Assembly (NCBI GenBank): GCA_947492995.1
Contig: CANLOU010000006.1
Location: 1 to 64,000, forward strand
Length of the DNA: 64,000 nt
Origin: an uncultured Litoreibacter sp.
GTDB taxonomy: Bacteria > Pseudomonadota > Alphaproteobacteria > Rhodobacterales > Rhodobacteraceae
Direction: 5' to 3'
The translations under genes and the position numbers were made by a program. The notes beneath the pieces are model-generated. The model was given only the letters and a program-made list of their open reading frames with translations. It had not been told where the DNA came from and searched no databases. Shown here piece after piece: positions 1 to 7,457 of the stretch. Positions within the stretch are counted from its first letter, which is position 1. Every line of letters starts with the position of its first letter.

Positions 1-807
1 ATCGTAGAGCACCTCGAAGGCGACCCCGACAAACCCATCGTGACCGGCTGCGTTTATAACGGGCACAACGATGTGCCTTATGACCTTCCGAAGCATAAGA
101 CCCGGTCAACCTTCAGAACCGATACGCACAAGGGCCCCGGCTTTAACGAGTTACGTTTCGAAGACGAAAAAGGTCGGGAGGAAATTTACCTACACGCCCA
201 AAAAGACATGTACAGCGCGATTGAGGACAGCAATGTCAGGATCGTTGGCAAAAACGACTACCAGATTGTCGAAAGGAACCAATCCGAAGTCGTCCGGATC
301 AATAAGGACGAAAAGGTCGGAGCGACCAGCATTAGACAAATCGGATTTGTCGATTTCAAGATGGTATCTCCTTTGTCGGCGGGACTGACTCAACTGATGT
401 CTCCTTTGAAGACGGACAGCTCTTGGGGTGAATTCGATGTCGTCGAAATGATGAACAATTCAAAGGTTGCGGCACTGATCGGCGCAGGTGGGGTCGACCC
501 GTTCTCAGCTGTGACGATGGTGCAAGGATCTATCATCGAAAACATCGGCAACGACCGTCAAACATCGGTAGGTCGCGACCACAACCTAACCGTAGAAGGC
601 AATCAGAACATAAATGTGGAAGGCGATAACATGACATCTACAGAGGGGTCTGTGACGTCTGTCGCTGGAGCAAATACAGAGATTTACGCGGGTGAAACGA
701 TAGTCATCGGCACTGGTAACGCCACGATTGAGCTGCAGGAATCTGGCGACATCACGATCACCGGAACCAACATCAAGGTGAATGGTACAAGGATTGACCT
801 AAATTGA
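1..807 (+). CDS. vgrG: Type VI secretion VgrG spike protein, C-terminal part (5' cut by window)
   Basis: The reading frame is open from base 1, so the gene begins upstream of the window; about 268 residues are visible. The segment FEDEKGREEIYLHAQKDM is the hallmark of VgrG after the gp5-like OB fold, and the following repetitive stretch (VGRDHNLTVEGNQNINVEG, then alternating beta residues to the end) is the triple-stranded beta-helix needle. VgrG trimers form the spike on the Hcp tube and are fired into target cells. There is no extra C-terminal enzymatic domain: the protein ends about where the needle ends (TGTNIKVNGTRIDLN), so effectors are probably carried by separate proteins. The stop overlaps the TTG of the next gene by four bases. 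The PAAR and DUF4123 genes downstream confirm a T6SS setting. The family call is firm; the exact length is unknown. Confidence 0.93.
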   Translation: MVEHLEGDPDKPIVTGCVYNGHNDVPYDLPKHKTRSTFRTDTHKGPGFNELRFEDEKGREEIYLHAQKDMYSAIEDSNVRIVGKNDYQIVERNQSEVVRINKDEKVGATSIRQIGFVDFKMVSPLSAGLTQLMSPLKTDSSWGEFDVVEMMNNSKVAALIGAGGVDPFSAVTMVQGSIIENIGNDRQTSVGRDHNLTVEGNQNINVEGDNMTSTEGSVTSVAGANTEIYAGETIVIGTGNATIELQESGDITITGTNIKVNGTRIDLN

Positions 808-1451
808 GGTGGGTCATAGTCACCACGTTTGCTGTAGTCGCGACCATCTTATTGGTTTCGACGACACGGCAACCTGCAGAATTGCACGCAGGGGAAACTT
901 TGAAGCGGTGTGAAGACTTGTTGAAAAGCACGCCGGATGTCCTTTTTGAAACGGCGCAGATATACAAATACCTTCGCCAATTAGACGCATCTGACTGCCA
1001 GCCAATTGGCCAGGAGGCTTTTGACGAGATGGTGGACCGGGTCGAGCTGAACATCGTCTCATACAGCTTACTAGAAGAAAGGCTTGCCCCTTCTGCTCCG
1101 GCTTTGCGCAATGTTCTGCTTTCCAACTACGCGGCAGATTACGAAGCGGCACAGACCGAAATGGACATAAACGCGCTCCTACCATTGGTTGACGCGCATT
1201 ATTACCCTTGCAACGGCGATGCTGCCTGCATCGGCGAACGTGTTGTTTCACTCATCGGTAAATCAGCACGATTGGCACCGGAAGCCACATGCCTCTTCGG
1301 ACTGGCTGGCGTTTGTCCCTCGGTCAGTACAGATATGCCCTTGGTCAACGACCAAACAATTGCGCAAGCCGACGATACCTCGGCGATGGAAGCCGCAAGG
1401 CATGCCTTTATATGCACTCGCTATCAACAGTGCCCGAACGGATCGGAGTAA
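804..1451 (+). CDS. Unknown exported or membrane-anchored protein with eight cysteines, in vgrG operon
   Basis: 215 residues from a TTG start that overlaps the vgrG stop (TTGA), which implies translational coupling. Residues 3-18 are a hydrophobic helix (VIVTTFAVVATILLV) after MRW, a signal anchor or uncleaved signal peptide, so the rest should face the periplasm. Eight cysteines (36, 65, 136, 142, 163, 171, 204, 210) are visible, an even number compatible with disulfides. I recognise no family. Position directly after vgrG and a periplasmic location would suit an immunity protein for a periplasm-acting effector, or a secreted accessory factor; both are inferences from context only. Base composition is more AT-rich than most of the window, as in the flanking genes up to about 2165. 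Confidence 0.72.
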   Translation: MRWVIVTTFAVVATILLVSTTRQPAELHAGETLKRCEDLLKSTPDVLFETAQIYKYLRQLDASDCQPIGQEAFDEMVDRVELNIVSYSLLEERLAPSAPALRNVLLSNYAADYEAAQTEMDINALLPLVDAHYYPCNGDAACIGERVVSLIGKSARLAPEATCLFGLAGVCPSVSTDMPLVNDQTIAQADDTSAMEAARHAFICTRYQQCPNGSE

Positions 1452-1454
1452 CAT

Positions 1455-2165
1455 ATGCCTCAAGATGGAACTTTCGTCAGCGCGACCCCCAGCTACATGG
1501 ATCCGGTACGCCAAGATTTGAATCGCACCCAACCCGTTGCACATGCAAACGGCGCACCCGGTATGCGACAAAATTTTCGTGGAACGGTCGGAACAAATTC
1601 AACGGTCTATCTCGCCACCTCGCCGATACTGCCACTGAACTGGCGGCCTTCAATGATGGGAGCCGCGCAAAGCGTTCTGCAGATTTACACATCAACAAAT
1701 CGCGTGGGTACCGGCACTATTCTGTCGCATGAAGAACGCGTCGCCAACCCGAAACCGGGTGCTGGCCGTGCTCGCACTGCCTACGACCGCATCAGCAGAC
1801 TCAACCGCATCCAAGGGATCATACGCGCGCCGATCGATCAGGTCTTGGAAATGGAAGTTCTGTTTGGTGAATATCATGGCAGCAACACTTGGAAAGGGAC
1901 ATATGCAAGTGGCGGCAACTATGAAATCACCTCTGCTGGCGCCGCCACCCACGCCCAAATCCGGCTGACCTGCAACAATCCGATCAACCCGGGTCCATTC
2001 AACTTTTTTGTTAACTTGATGATTACCCCTGCTCAAGCAGCGGCACCCGCACCAGCGGCTGAACCGGCAGCGGCCCCACAAGGCCCGACCTTTATGCAAG
2101 AGCTTTCGGAAACTTTTTGGGAAGGAATGCGCGGAATTGAAGGCGGCAGAAGCCCATTTCAATAA
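1455..2165 (+). CDS. Unknown protein in T6SS vgrG-PAAR operon, candidate cargo
   Basis: 236 residues starting at ATG 1455, three bases after the previous stop. There is no signal peptide and no transmembrane segment. The middle (about residues 70-185) has alternating hydrophobic residues and several Gly/Asn turns, suggesting a beta-rich fold; residues 193-209 are an Ala/Pro linker (QAAAPAPAAEPAAAPQGP), followed by a short amphipathic tail (FMQELSETFWEGMRG). Lack of an export signal, the flexible linker and placement between vgrG and the PAAR gene suit a secreted effector or structural cargo, but no catalytic motif is recognisable. Low GC relative to the rest of the window suggests that it travels with the vgrG cassette. 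Confidence 0.72.
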   Translation: MPQDGTFVSATPSYMDPVRQDLNRTQPVAHANGAPGMRQNFRGTVGTNSTVYLATSPILPLNWRPSMMGAAQSVLQIYTSTNRVGTGTILSHEERVANPKPGAGRARTAYDRISRLNRIQGIIRAPIDQVLEMEVLFGEYHGSNTWKGTYASGGNYEITSAGAATHAQIRLTCNNPINPGPFNFFVNLMITPAQAAAPAPAAEPAAAPQGPTFMQELSETFWEGMRGIEGGRSPFQ

Positions 2166-2204
2166 AACACATATTGCCCTTTTAGGTATCAAAGGACTAC
2201 TGCC

Positions 2205-2582
2205 ATGCCACTAACCTGCCGCATAACAGACATAGCCTCTGGGCACGGTTGCTTTCCGCCCAGCCCCGCTATCTCAGGCAGCTCGAAGACCTATATCAAC
2301 GGATTGAAAGCCCTGCGCCAAGGCGACGCTGTGGCTCCGCACGGGTGCCCAAAATGCCCGCCCCATGGCCGGTCGGTGTCGGGGGGATCGCCCTCTGTCT
2401 ACGTGGATGGTAAACCCTTGGCCCGCAAGGGCGACGGGATCAGCTGCGGCGGGTCGATGTCGGGCTCGTCCAGCGACGTATATGCAGACGAACTGACGCC
2501 AGGACCAATTTACGCGGCAAGTAAATGCGCCCGCGACTGCATGAAGAAAGCCAAGCAGGGGAAACAGGCCTTTGTTGGGTGA
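2205..2582 (+). CDS. PAAR-domain T6SS spike tip protein
   Basis: 125 residues. The PAAR signature is clear: a metal-binding cone with Cys/His ligands (HGCFPPSP near residue 14, then VAPHGCPKCPPHGR near 43-54) and the repeated GS.SVYVDGKPLARKGD and SSDVYAD elements. PAAR proteins cap the VgrG spike, bind one zinc ion and connect effectors to the tip. There is no N-terminal transmembrane segment or C-terminal toxin domain, so this is a bare tip protein with a short basic tail (KKAKQGKQ). It ends inside the beginning of the DUF4123 gene, an overlap of about 11 bases that points to coupled translation. The 39 bases before the ATG hold a weak AGGACT ribosome site. Confidence 0.9.
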   Translation: MPLTCRITDIASGHGCFPPSPAISGSSKTYINGLKALRQGDAVAPHGCPKCPPHGRSVSGGSPSVYVDGKPLARKGDGISCGGSMSGSSSDVYADELTPGPIYAASKCARDCMKKAKQGKQAFVG

Positions 2583-3573
2583 CACACCCCTTGGCGTGAC
2601 CAGCCGCACCTTGGACGCAGGCGAGACGCGCAAGCTGTTGAACCATGCGGTGCCGGCGCCCACCTTGCTGATCGACGGCGCGGCTTATGTTGGAATGGCT
2701 GCGCGGATGGAGGCCTCCAGGCTGGAGACCCATTCGCTGTTTGGGCAAGCCGACCTGAACTTGCTGGCCGACGAGGCCCCGTGGCTGGCCCAACTCAGCC
2801 GCTCCGATTTTGAACGGTCAAACACGCTACTGGTGTTTTTGCAGCAAGGCGACACGCCGGAGCCGTTCATCGCGCTTAGCTCGGACGTCACCCCGTTGAT
2901 GCTGCGCACCCATCTCAAGAAATGGCTGTCAGTGCGCCTGCCCGAGACTGCCCCAGAACGCACACCGGAAGACAAACCCGTGCTGTTTCGCTTCTATGAC
3001 CCCGCCATTTTGGCCGCCTTCCTTGGAACGCTAACCATATCCGAGGCGCAGGCCTTCTTTGGCCCAATTCAGGAAATCACCATCGTTGACGAGGCCGGAT
3101 CGCAGGCCTTCACCCAGACCGCCGCCGCCGGGGTGGTGGCAGAGCCTTTGCCGCGCGAGGGTGGGCTGTACCGCATAACGCCCGAGCAATACCTGATCCT
3201 GTCAAACCTGCGGGCCGACACGTTCAGACAAGACCTGTTCCGCTTCTTGCGCACCGAATACGCGCTTGAAACCAAGGACATGAGCGACGGGCAGGTGCGC
3301 GGACTGATTGCGCAATCCATCAAGGACGGGGAGACGCTGGGCGACAAACGGCAAGGCTCCATCCTGAACCTTGTGATTATCCGCCTGCTGCGGCCCGACA
3401 TTATGGAAGATGAGTTCATCTGGGACCAAGTGACTGTCACCAACCCCGAAGCTGCTGACCCGAAACAACGGGTTGGATTGCTGCATGCCTACCTGTTCAC
3501 AGACTTCAAGGACGTTGACGCATTCGACGCCCATTTCGCCCGTATTTCCAAGTTCTGGGAGGGAGCCAACTGA
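2572..3573 (+). CDS. DUF4123 family T6SS effector adaptor/chaperone
   Basis: 333 residues from TTG 2572 (a second TTG lies at 2575). The family pattern is present: an N-terminal region with LIDGAAYVGM, then SLFGQADLNLLADEAPWLAQL, a central TLLVFLQQGD beta segment, and the diagnostic MLRTHLKKWLSVRLPE followed by VLFRFYDPAILAAFL (about residues 105-150). DUF4123 proteins (Tap/TEC type) load a cognate effector onto VgrG or PAAR and are usually encoded directly before that effector. The next gene starts on this gene's stop (TGATG), so it is the first candidate client. The C-terminal 100 residues (about 230-330) are helical and variable, as expected for the client-binding side. Cytoplasmic. Confidence 0.85.
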   Translation: MLGDTPLGVTSRTLDAGETRKLLNHAVPAPTLLIDGAAYVGMAARMEASRLETHSLFGQADLNLLADEAPWLAQLSRSDFERSNTLLVFLQQGDTPEPFIALSSDVTPLMLRTHLKKWLSVRLPETAPERTPEDKPVLFRFYDPAILAAFLGTLTISEAQAFFGPIQEITIVDEAGSQAFTQTAAAGVVAEPLPREGGLYRITPEQYLILSNLRADTFRQDLFRFLRTEYALETKDMSDGQVRGLIAQSIKDGETLGDKRQGSILNLVIIRLLRPDIMEDEFIWDQVTVTNPEAADPKQRVGLLHAYLFTDFKDVDAFDAHFARISKFWEGAN

Positions 3574-4079
3574 TGCCACAGGATTTTGACTGCCCCACCG
3601 GCAACTGCGCCGAAGAAGAACCCGACTGCCATAGCGTTCAGGTTGGCGACACGATTGAGGCGGGCAGCAAACTTCACCGCGAGCGCAACAAGTGCAACCG
3701 CTGCCCCCGCACGCCGCCGCGCCCTGTGCATATTGAAAAGCGTGGTTTCCGCGGCAGCGTTGAGACGGTTGTGTCGCATTGGACCGACAGCGAGGGCAAT
3801 ACATGGGCCGCCGACAACCCGCTCACTGCTTGGTGGTATCATGGCGACCCCTTCCTTGAGGCCAATCGCGACGACAACAACAAAACATTTCGCGTTGTCT
3901 CTACGGTCAGTGGGAAGGGTGGCTGGCAATGCACCTATCGTGGGGGTGTGTTGGACGATCAGTCTGAGCTTATGGGGACATATGACTACGCACCCGCGGG
4001 CACGAGTGCCCATGTCTCGATGGATGTGACACCGCATAGCGACCGGAACTACACGCCCAACCTGACCGAGCAATTCTAG
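3573..4079 (+). CDS. Unknown Cys-containing protein, candidate client of the DUF4123 adaptor
   Basis: 168 residues; the ATG overlaps the preceding stop (TGATG). The N-terminus carries CPTGNC, then C19, then CNRCP (about residue 45), a possible metal-binding or disulfide cluster. The remainder is rich in Trp/Tyr and Gly (HWTDSEGNTWAADN, AWWYHGDP, GWQCTYRGG) and looks like a compact beta domain; no signal peptide or membrane segment is seen. I do not recognise the family. By position it is the likely cargo, or its partner, of the DUF4123 protein. It is short for a toxin, so an immunity or accessory role is also possible. The convergent dnaE2 gene ends only four bases further on. Confidence 0.72.
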   Translation: MPQDFDCPTGNCAEEEPDCHSVQVGDTIEAGSKLHRERNKCNRCPRTPPRPVHIEKRGFRGSVETVVSHWTDSEGNTWAADNPLTAWWYHGDPFLEANRDDNNKTFRVVSTVSGKGGWQCTYRGGVLDDQSELMGTYDYAPAGTSAHVSMDVTPHSDRNYTPNLTEQF

Positions 4080-4082
4080 AAT

Positions 4083-7000
4083 TCAATGAAAATCCCGCGA
4101 CTTGGGGATCACCCGCACGTTGCGGGGGTGGGTTCTGTTGGGCGATGACGGGATCGGGCGTTTGACCTCGTCGGTGGGGGTGGTGACATCCGGCAAGCGG
4201 TCCTCCGACAGCCGCGCTAGCGCATCGTTGCGGTTGACCAGCTTGGAGGCCACCACGTGGATGACCTTGCCGTCGGTTTGCACCTGCCCGTGGACCACCA
4301 AGACGCGGCTCGTCATGATGGTGGGGCGGTACGCCTCGAACAATTTCGGCCAGATGACCAGATTGGCGACGCCGGTTTCGTCCTCCAGCGTGATGAAGCA
4401 GACCCCCTTGGCGCTGCCCGGCTTCTGGCGCACCAGCACCAGCCCCGCCAGTGACACATGCGCGCCGTGATGCAGCTTGGGCAGGGAAGACGCACGCACG
4501 AAACCCTGTTCGGTCAGGCTGGAACGGAAGAAGCTCATCGGGTGGGCTTTCAAAGACAAGCGCAACGTTTGGTAATCGGCCACCACATGTTCGGCGCGGG
4601 GCATCTCAGGCAGTTTGACCTCGGGCTCCTCGCCTATGTCGACCGCGTCGGCATGGGTGAAAATCGGCAGGTCGGGCGCGTCTTTCAGGGCTTGGGTTTC
4701 CCAAAGCGCCTGACGGCGGTCCAACCCCATGGACCGCAGCGCATCGGCGGCGGCCAGCTTGCGGCACGACCCTGCATCAAGGCGGGCGCGTTTCTTCATC
4801 TCGCGGAAATTGGTGTAGGGGGCGTCGCGCCGCGCCACAAGGCGTTCCATCGCGTCCTTGCGCACCCCGTCGATCTGGCGCAACCCGATGCGTAGCGCGA
4901 AGACCCCAGGGCTGACGGGTTCCAACGTGTTGTCCCAATTGGAATAATTCACATCAGCAGGCCTGATTTCGACACCGTGATCCCGCGCGCAGCGCACGAT
5001 CTGGGCGGGGGCGTAGAACCCCATGGGCTGCGAATTCAAAAGCGCGCAGGCGAAGGCTGCCGGGTAGTGGCACTTCATCCAGCTTGAGACATAGACCAGC
5101 TTGGCGAAGCTGGCGGCATGGCTTTCGGGGAAGCCGTAATCCCCGAAGCCCTTGATCTGGCTGAAGCACCGCGCCGCAAAAACCGGGTCGTAGCCGCGTT
5201 CGGTCATGCGCCCGACCATTTTGTCCTGCAATTGCTCGATCGTGCCGCGCGAGCGGAAGGTGGCCATGGCCTTGCGCAGCTCGTTGGCCTCTTTGGACGA
5301 AAATTGCGCGGCGTCCATTGCGATTTGCATGGCCTGTTCCTGAAAGATCGGCACGCCAAGGGTGCGGCCCAGAATTTTGAGCAGCTCATCTTGGGGATGC
5401 TCCGGTCCGGGGGCGGGGTAGTTGACGGTTTCTTTACCCTGACGGCGGCGCAGATAGGGATGCACCATGTCGCCCTGAATGGGGCCGGGGCGTACGATGG
5501 CCACCTGAATGACGAGGTCGTAAAACTCCTTAGGGCGCAGCTTGGGCAGCATCGCCATCTGCGCCCGGCTTTCCACCTGAAACACGCCAAGGCTGTCGCC
5601 TGCCTGCAGCATTTTATAAGTCGCCGCGTCGTCTTGGGCCACCGTGGCCAGCGTCTTGTCATCATCGTAATGCGCCCGCATCAGGTCGAAACATTTGCGA
5701 ATGCAGGTCAGCATCCCCAGCGCCAAAATATCGACCTTGAAGATGTTCAAGGCGTCAATGTCGTCCTTGTCCCATTCGATGAAGCTGCGGTCGGGCATGG
5801 CGCCATTTCCAATCGGCACGATCTCGGTCAAAGGCTTTTCCGTCAGGATGAAGCCGCCCACATGCTGGGACAGGTGCCGCGGCATGCCGGTCATCTGGTT
5901 GGCCAGCTTCATCACCATGCGCAGGTAGGGGTCGGACGTGTCCAGCCCCGCCTCCTTCGCGTGCTCATCGGGAATATCCGCGCCCCAGCTGCCCCAGACG
6001 GTCTTGGCCAGGGCGGAGGTGATGTCCTCGCTCAGCCCCATCGCCTTGCCGACCTCCCGGATGGCGGAACGCGGGCGGTAATGGATCACCGTCGCGCACA
6101 GCCCCGCGCGGTGCCGGCCGTATTTTTCGTACATGTATTGGATGACTTCCTCCCGCCGCTCATGCTCGAAATCGACGTCTATGTCCGGCGGCTCGTCGCG
6201 TTCCTCGCTGAGGAACCGTTCGAACAGGACGGAGGTCTCATTAGGGTCAACGCTGGTCACCCCAAGGCAGAAGCACACGGCAGAATTGGCCGCCGACCCC
6301 CTGCCCTGACATAAGATAGGCGGCTTGGCGTCATGGCGGGCGAAGCGGACGATGTCGTAGATGGTCAGGAAATACTGCGCGATGTTCTTCTTGGCGATCA
6401 GCGCAAATTCCTTCTTGATGGTTTGGGTGACGTGGTCGGGAATGCCTTGCGGGTAGCGTTCGGCGGCCCCCTCCCATGTCAGGCGCTCCAGCTCCTCCAT
6501 GGGCGTGCAGCCGTCGGGGATCACCTCGCTGGGATATTGGTATTTCAGGTCATCGAGCGAGAAGCTGCAGGCGTCCGCCACTTCCCGCGTGGCGCGGATC
6601 GCATGGGGCCAATCGGCGAACAGGCGCATCATTTCTTCAGGGGCTTTGAGATGGCGTTCGGCATTGGCATGCAGCAGGAAGCCCGCCTTGGCGATGGTGG
6701 TTTTCTCGCGGATGCAGGTCATGACGTCCTGCAAGGGGCGTCTGTCGGGGGCATGGTAGAGCACGTCATTGGTGGCCAAGATGCCAAGCTTGTGGCGTTT
6801 GGCGGCGCGGTCCAACCGGTTGATCCGCGCCCGGTCGTCACCACGGTAAAGATGGCTGGCAGCGATATGTTTCAGGGTCGGCAGCGCCCGGGTCAGGCGC
6901 TTGAGGTCAGCTTCAAACGGGGTGAGCGTCTCGGGCGGGATAGCGATGAGTTGAATGCCTTGGGCATATTCCGCCAGCATTTCCAGCGTCAGGTCGGTTT

Positions 7001-7388
7001 CACCTTTCAGCTGCCACGCGCCATCATGGGCCGCCATCTTGCCCTTGGACAAGAGCGTCGACAGCCGCGCATAAGCAGCGTGGTCGGTGGGATAGGCCAG
7101 AAATTCGGCGCCACAAAGCAGTTTGAGGCGGCAGCCGATGACGGGATGAATGTGCGCGGTCTTGGCCTCCGTATGGATGCGCACGACGCCCGCCAATGTG
7201 TTGAGATCGGCGATGCCGATCGCGTCATAGCCCAGATGATTGGCCGTCGCCGTCAGGTCTGATGCGTCTGACGCCGCATGCAGGAAAGAGAAGGAACTGG
7301 CCAGGCCCAGTTCCACATAAGCGCTGCGTTTATTGCGGTGAAATGCGCCTTCCAGGCGCTTGCGTGGCAGGCCTTCAGAAAGCGGCAT
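4083..7388 (-). CDS. dnaE2: Error-prone DNA polymerase DnaE2 (ImuC)
   Basis: 1101 residues, the usual DnaE2 length. The N-terminal PHP domain begins YVELGLASSFSFLHAASD; the C-family polymerase core follows, with the catalytic DIDVDFEHERR motif near residue 400 and LCQGRGSAANS upstream of it. The C-terminus keeps the helix-hairpin-helix region and an OB fold (SLAGLVLVRQKPGSAKG.CFITLEDE). It extends primers past DNA damage together with ImuA and ImuB and is the mutagenic polymerase of the SOS response in many bacteria lacking UmuDC. It is the last gene of the imuA-imuB-dnaE2 operon; 69 bases separate it from imuB and contain two perfect inverted repeats. The start is the ATG at 7388 (MPLSEG). 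Confidence 0.97.
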   Translation of the reverse strand: MPLSEGLPRKRLEGAFHRNKRSAYVELGLASSFSFLHAASDASDLTATANHLGYDAIGIADLNTLAGVVRIHTEAKTAHIHPVIGCRLKLLCGAEFLAYPTDHAAYARLSTLLSKGKMAAHDGAWQLKGETDLTLEMLAEYAQGIQLIAIPPETLTPFEADLKRLTRALPTLKHIAASHLYRGDDRARINRLDRAAKRHKLGILATNDVLYHAPDRRPLQDVMTCIREKTTIAKAGFLLHANAERHLKAPEEMMRLFADWPHAIRATREVADACSFSLDDLKYQYPSEVIPDGCTPMEELERLTWEGAAERYPQGIPDHVTQTIKKEFALIAKKNIAQYFLTIYDIVRFARHDAKPPILCQGRGSAANSAVCFCLGVTSVDPNETSVLFERFLSEERDEPPDIDVDFEHERREEVIQYMYEKYGRHRAGLCATVIHYRPRSAIREVGKAMGLSEDITSALAKTVWGSWGADIPDEHAKEAGLDTSDPYLRMVMKLANQMTGMPRHLSQHVGGFILTEKPLTEIVPIGNGAMPDRSFIEWDKDDIDALNIFKVDILALGMLTCIRKCFDLMRAHYDDDKTLATVAQDDAATYKMLQAGDSLGVFQVESRAQMAMLPKLRPKEFYDLVIQVAIVRPGPIQGDMVHPYLRRRQGKETVNYPAPGPEHPQDELLKILGRTLGVPIFQEQAMQIAMDAAQFSSKEANELRKAMATFRSRGTIEQLQDKMVGRMTERGYDPVFAARCFSQIKGFGDYGFPESHAASFAKLVYVSSWMKCHYPAAFACALLNSQPMGFYAPAQIVRCARDHGVEIRPADVNYSNWDNTLEPVSPGVFALRIGLRQIDGVRKDAMERLVARRDAPYTNFREMKKRARLDAGSCRKLAAADALRSMGLDRRQALWETQALKDAPDLPIFTHADAVDIGEEPEVKLPEMPRAEHVVADYQTLRLSLKAHPMSFFRSSLTEQGFVRASSLPKLHHGAHVSLAGLVLVRQKPGSAKGVCFITLEDETGVANLVIWPKLFEAYRPTIMTSRVLVVHGQVQTDGKVIHVVASKLVNRNDALARLSEDRLPDVTTPTDEVKRPIPSSPNRTHPRNVRVIPKSRDFH

Positions 7389-7399
7389 TGGCCACCTGG

Positions 7400-7449
7400 C
7401 AATTTTCTTCGTCGAAGAAAATTGTAATTTTTTTAGATAAAAAAATTAC
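7400..7449. repeat. Two tandem perfect inverted repeats between imuB and dnaE2
   Basis: Repeat one: CAATTTTCTTCG at 7400-7411, one base, then its exact complement at 7413-7424 (a 10-pair stem with a 5-base loop is more realistic in RNA). Repeat two: GTAATTTTTTT at 7424-7434, loop AGAT, complement at 7439-7449. The two share base 7424. Both are AT-rich and perfect, which is notable in a GC-rich genome. In the imu transcript they lie just before dnaE2. They could moderate read-through, stabilise the upstream message or mask the dnaE2 start region. No G+C terminator stem is seen, so a strong terminator is unlikely. Confidence 0.8.
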
Positions 7450-7457
7450 CCCCCGCA

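Noticed and set aside
1455-3590. Shared N-terminus MPQD(G/F) of the proteins starting at 1455 and 3573 as a T6SS sorting tag
   Set aside because: Four residues are too few and the sequences diverge immediately; likely coincidence.
5118-6314. A 398-codon plus-strand frame opposite dnaE2
   Set aside because: Antisense shadow of the polymerase gene; no start signal or motif.
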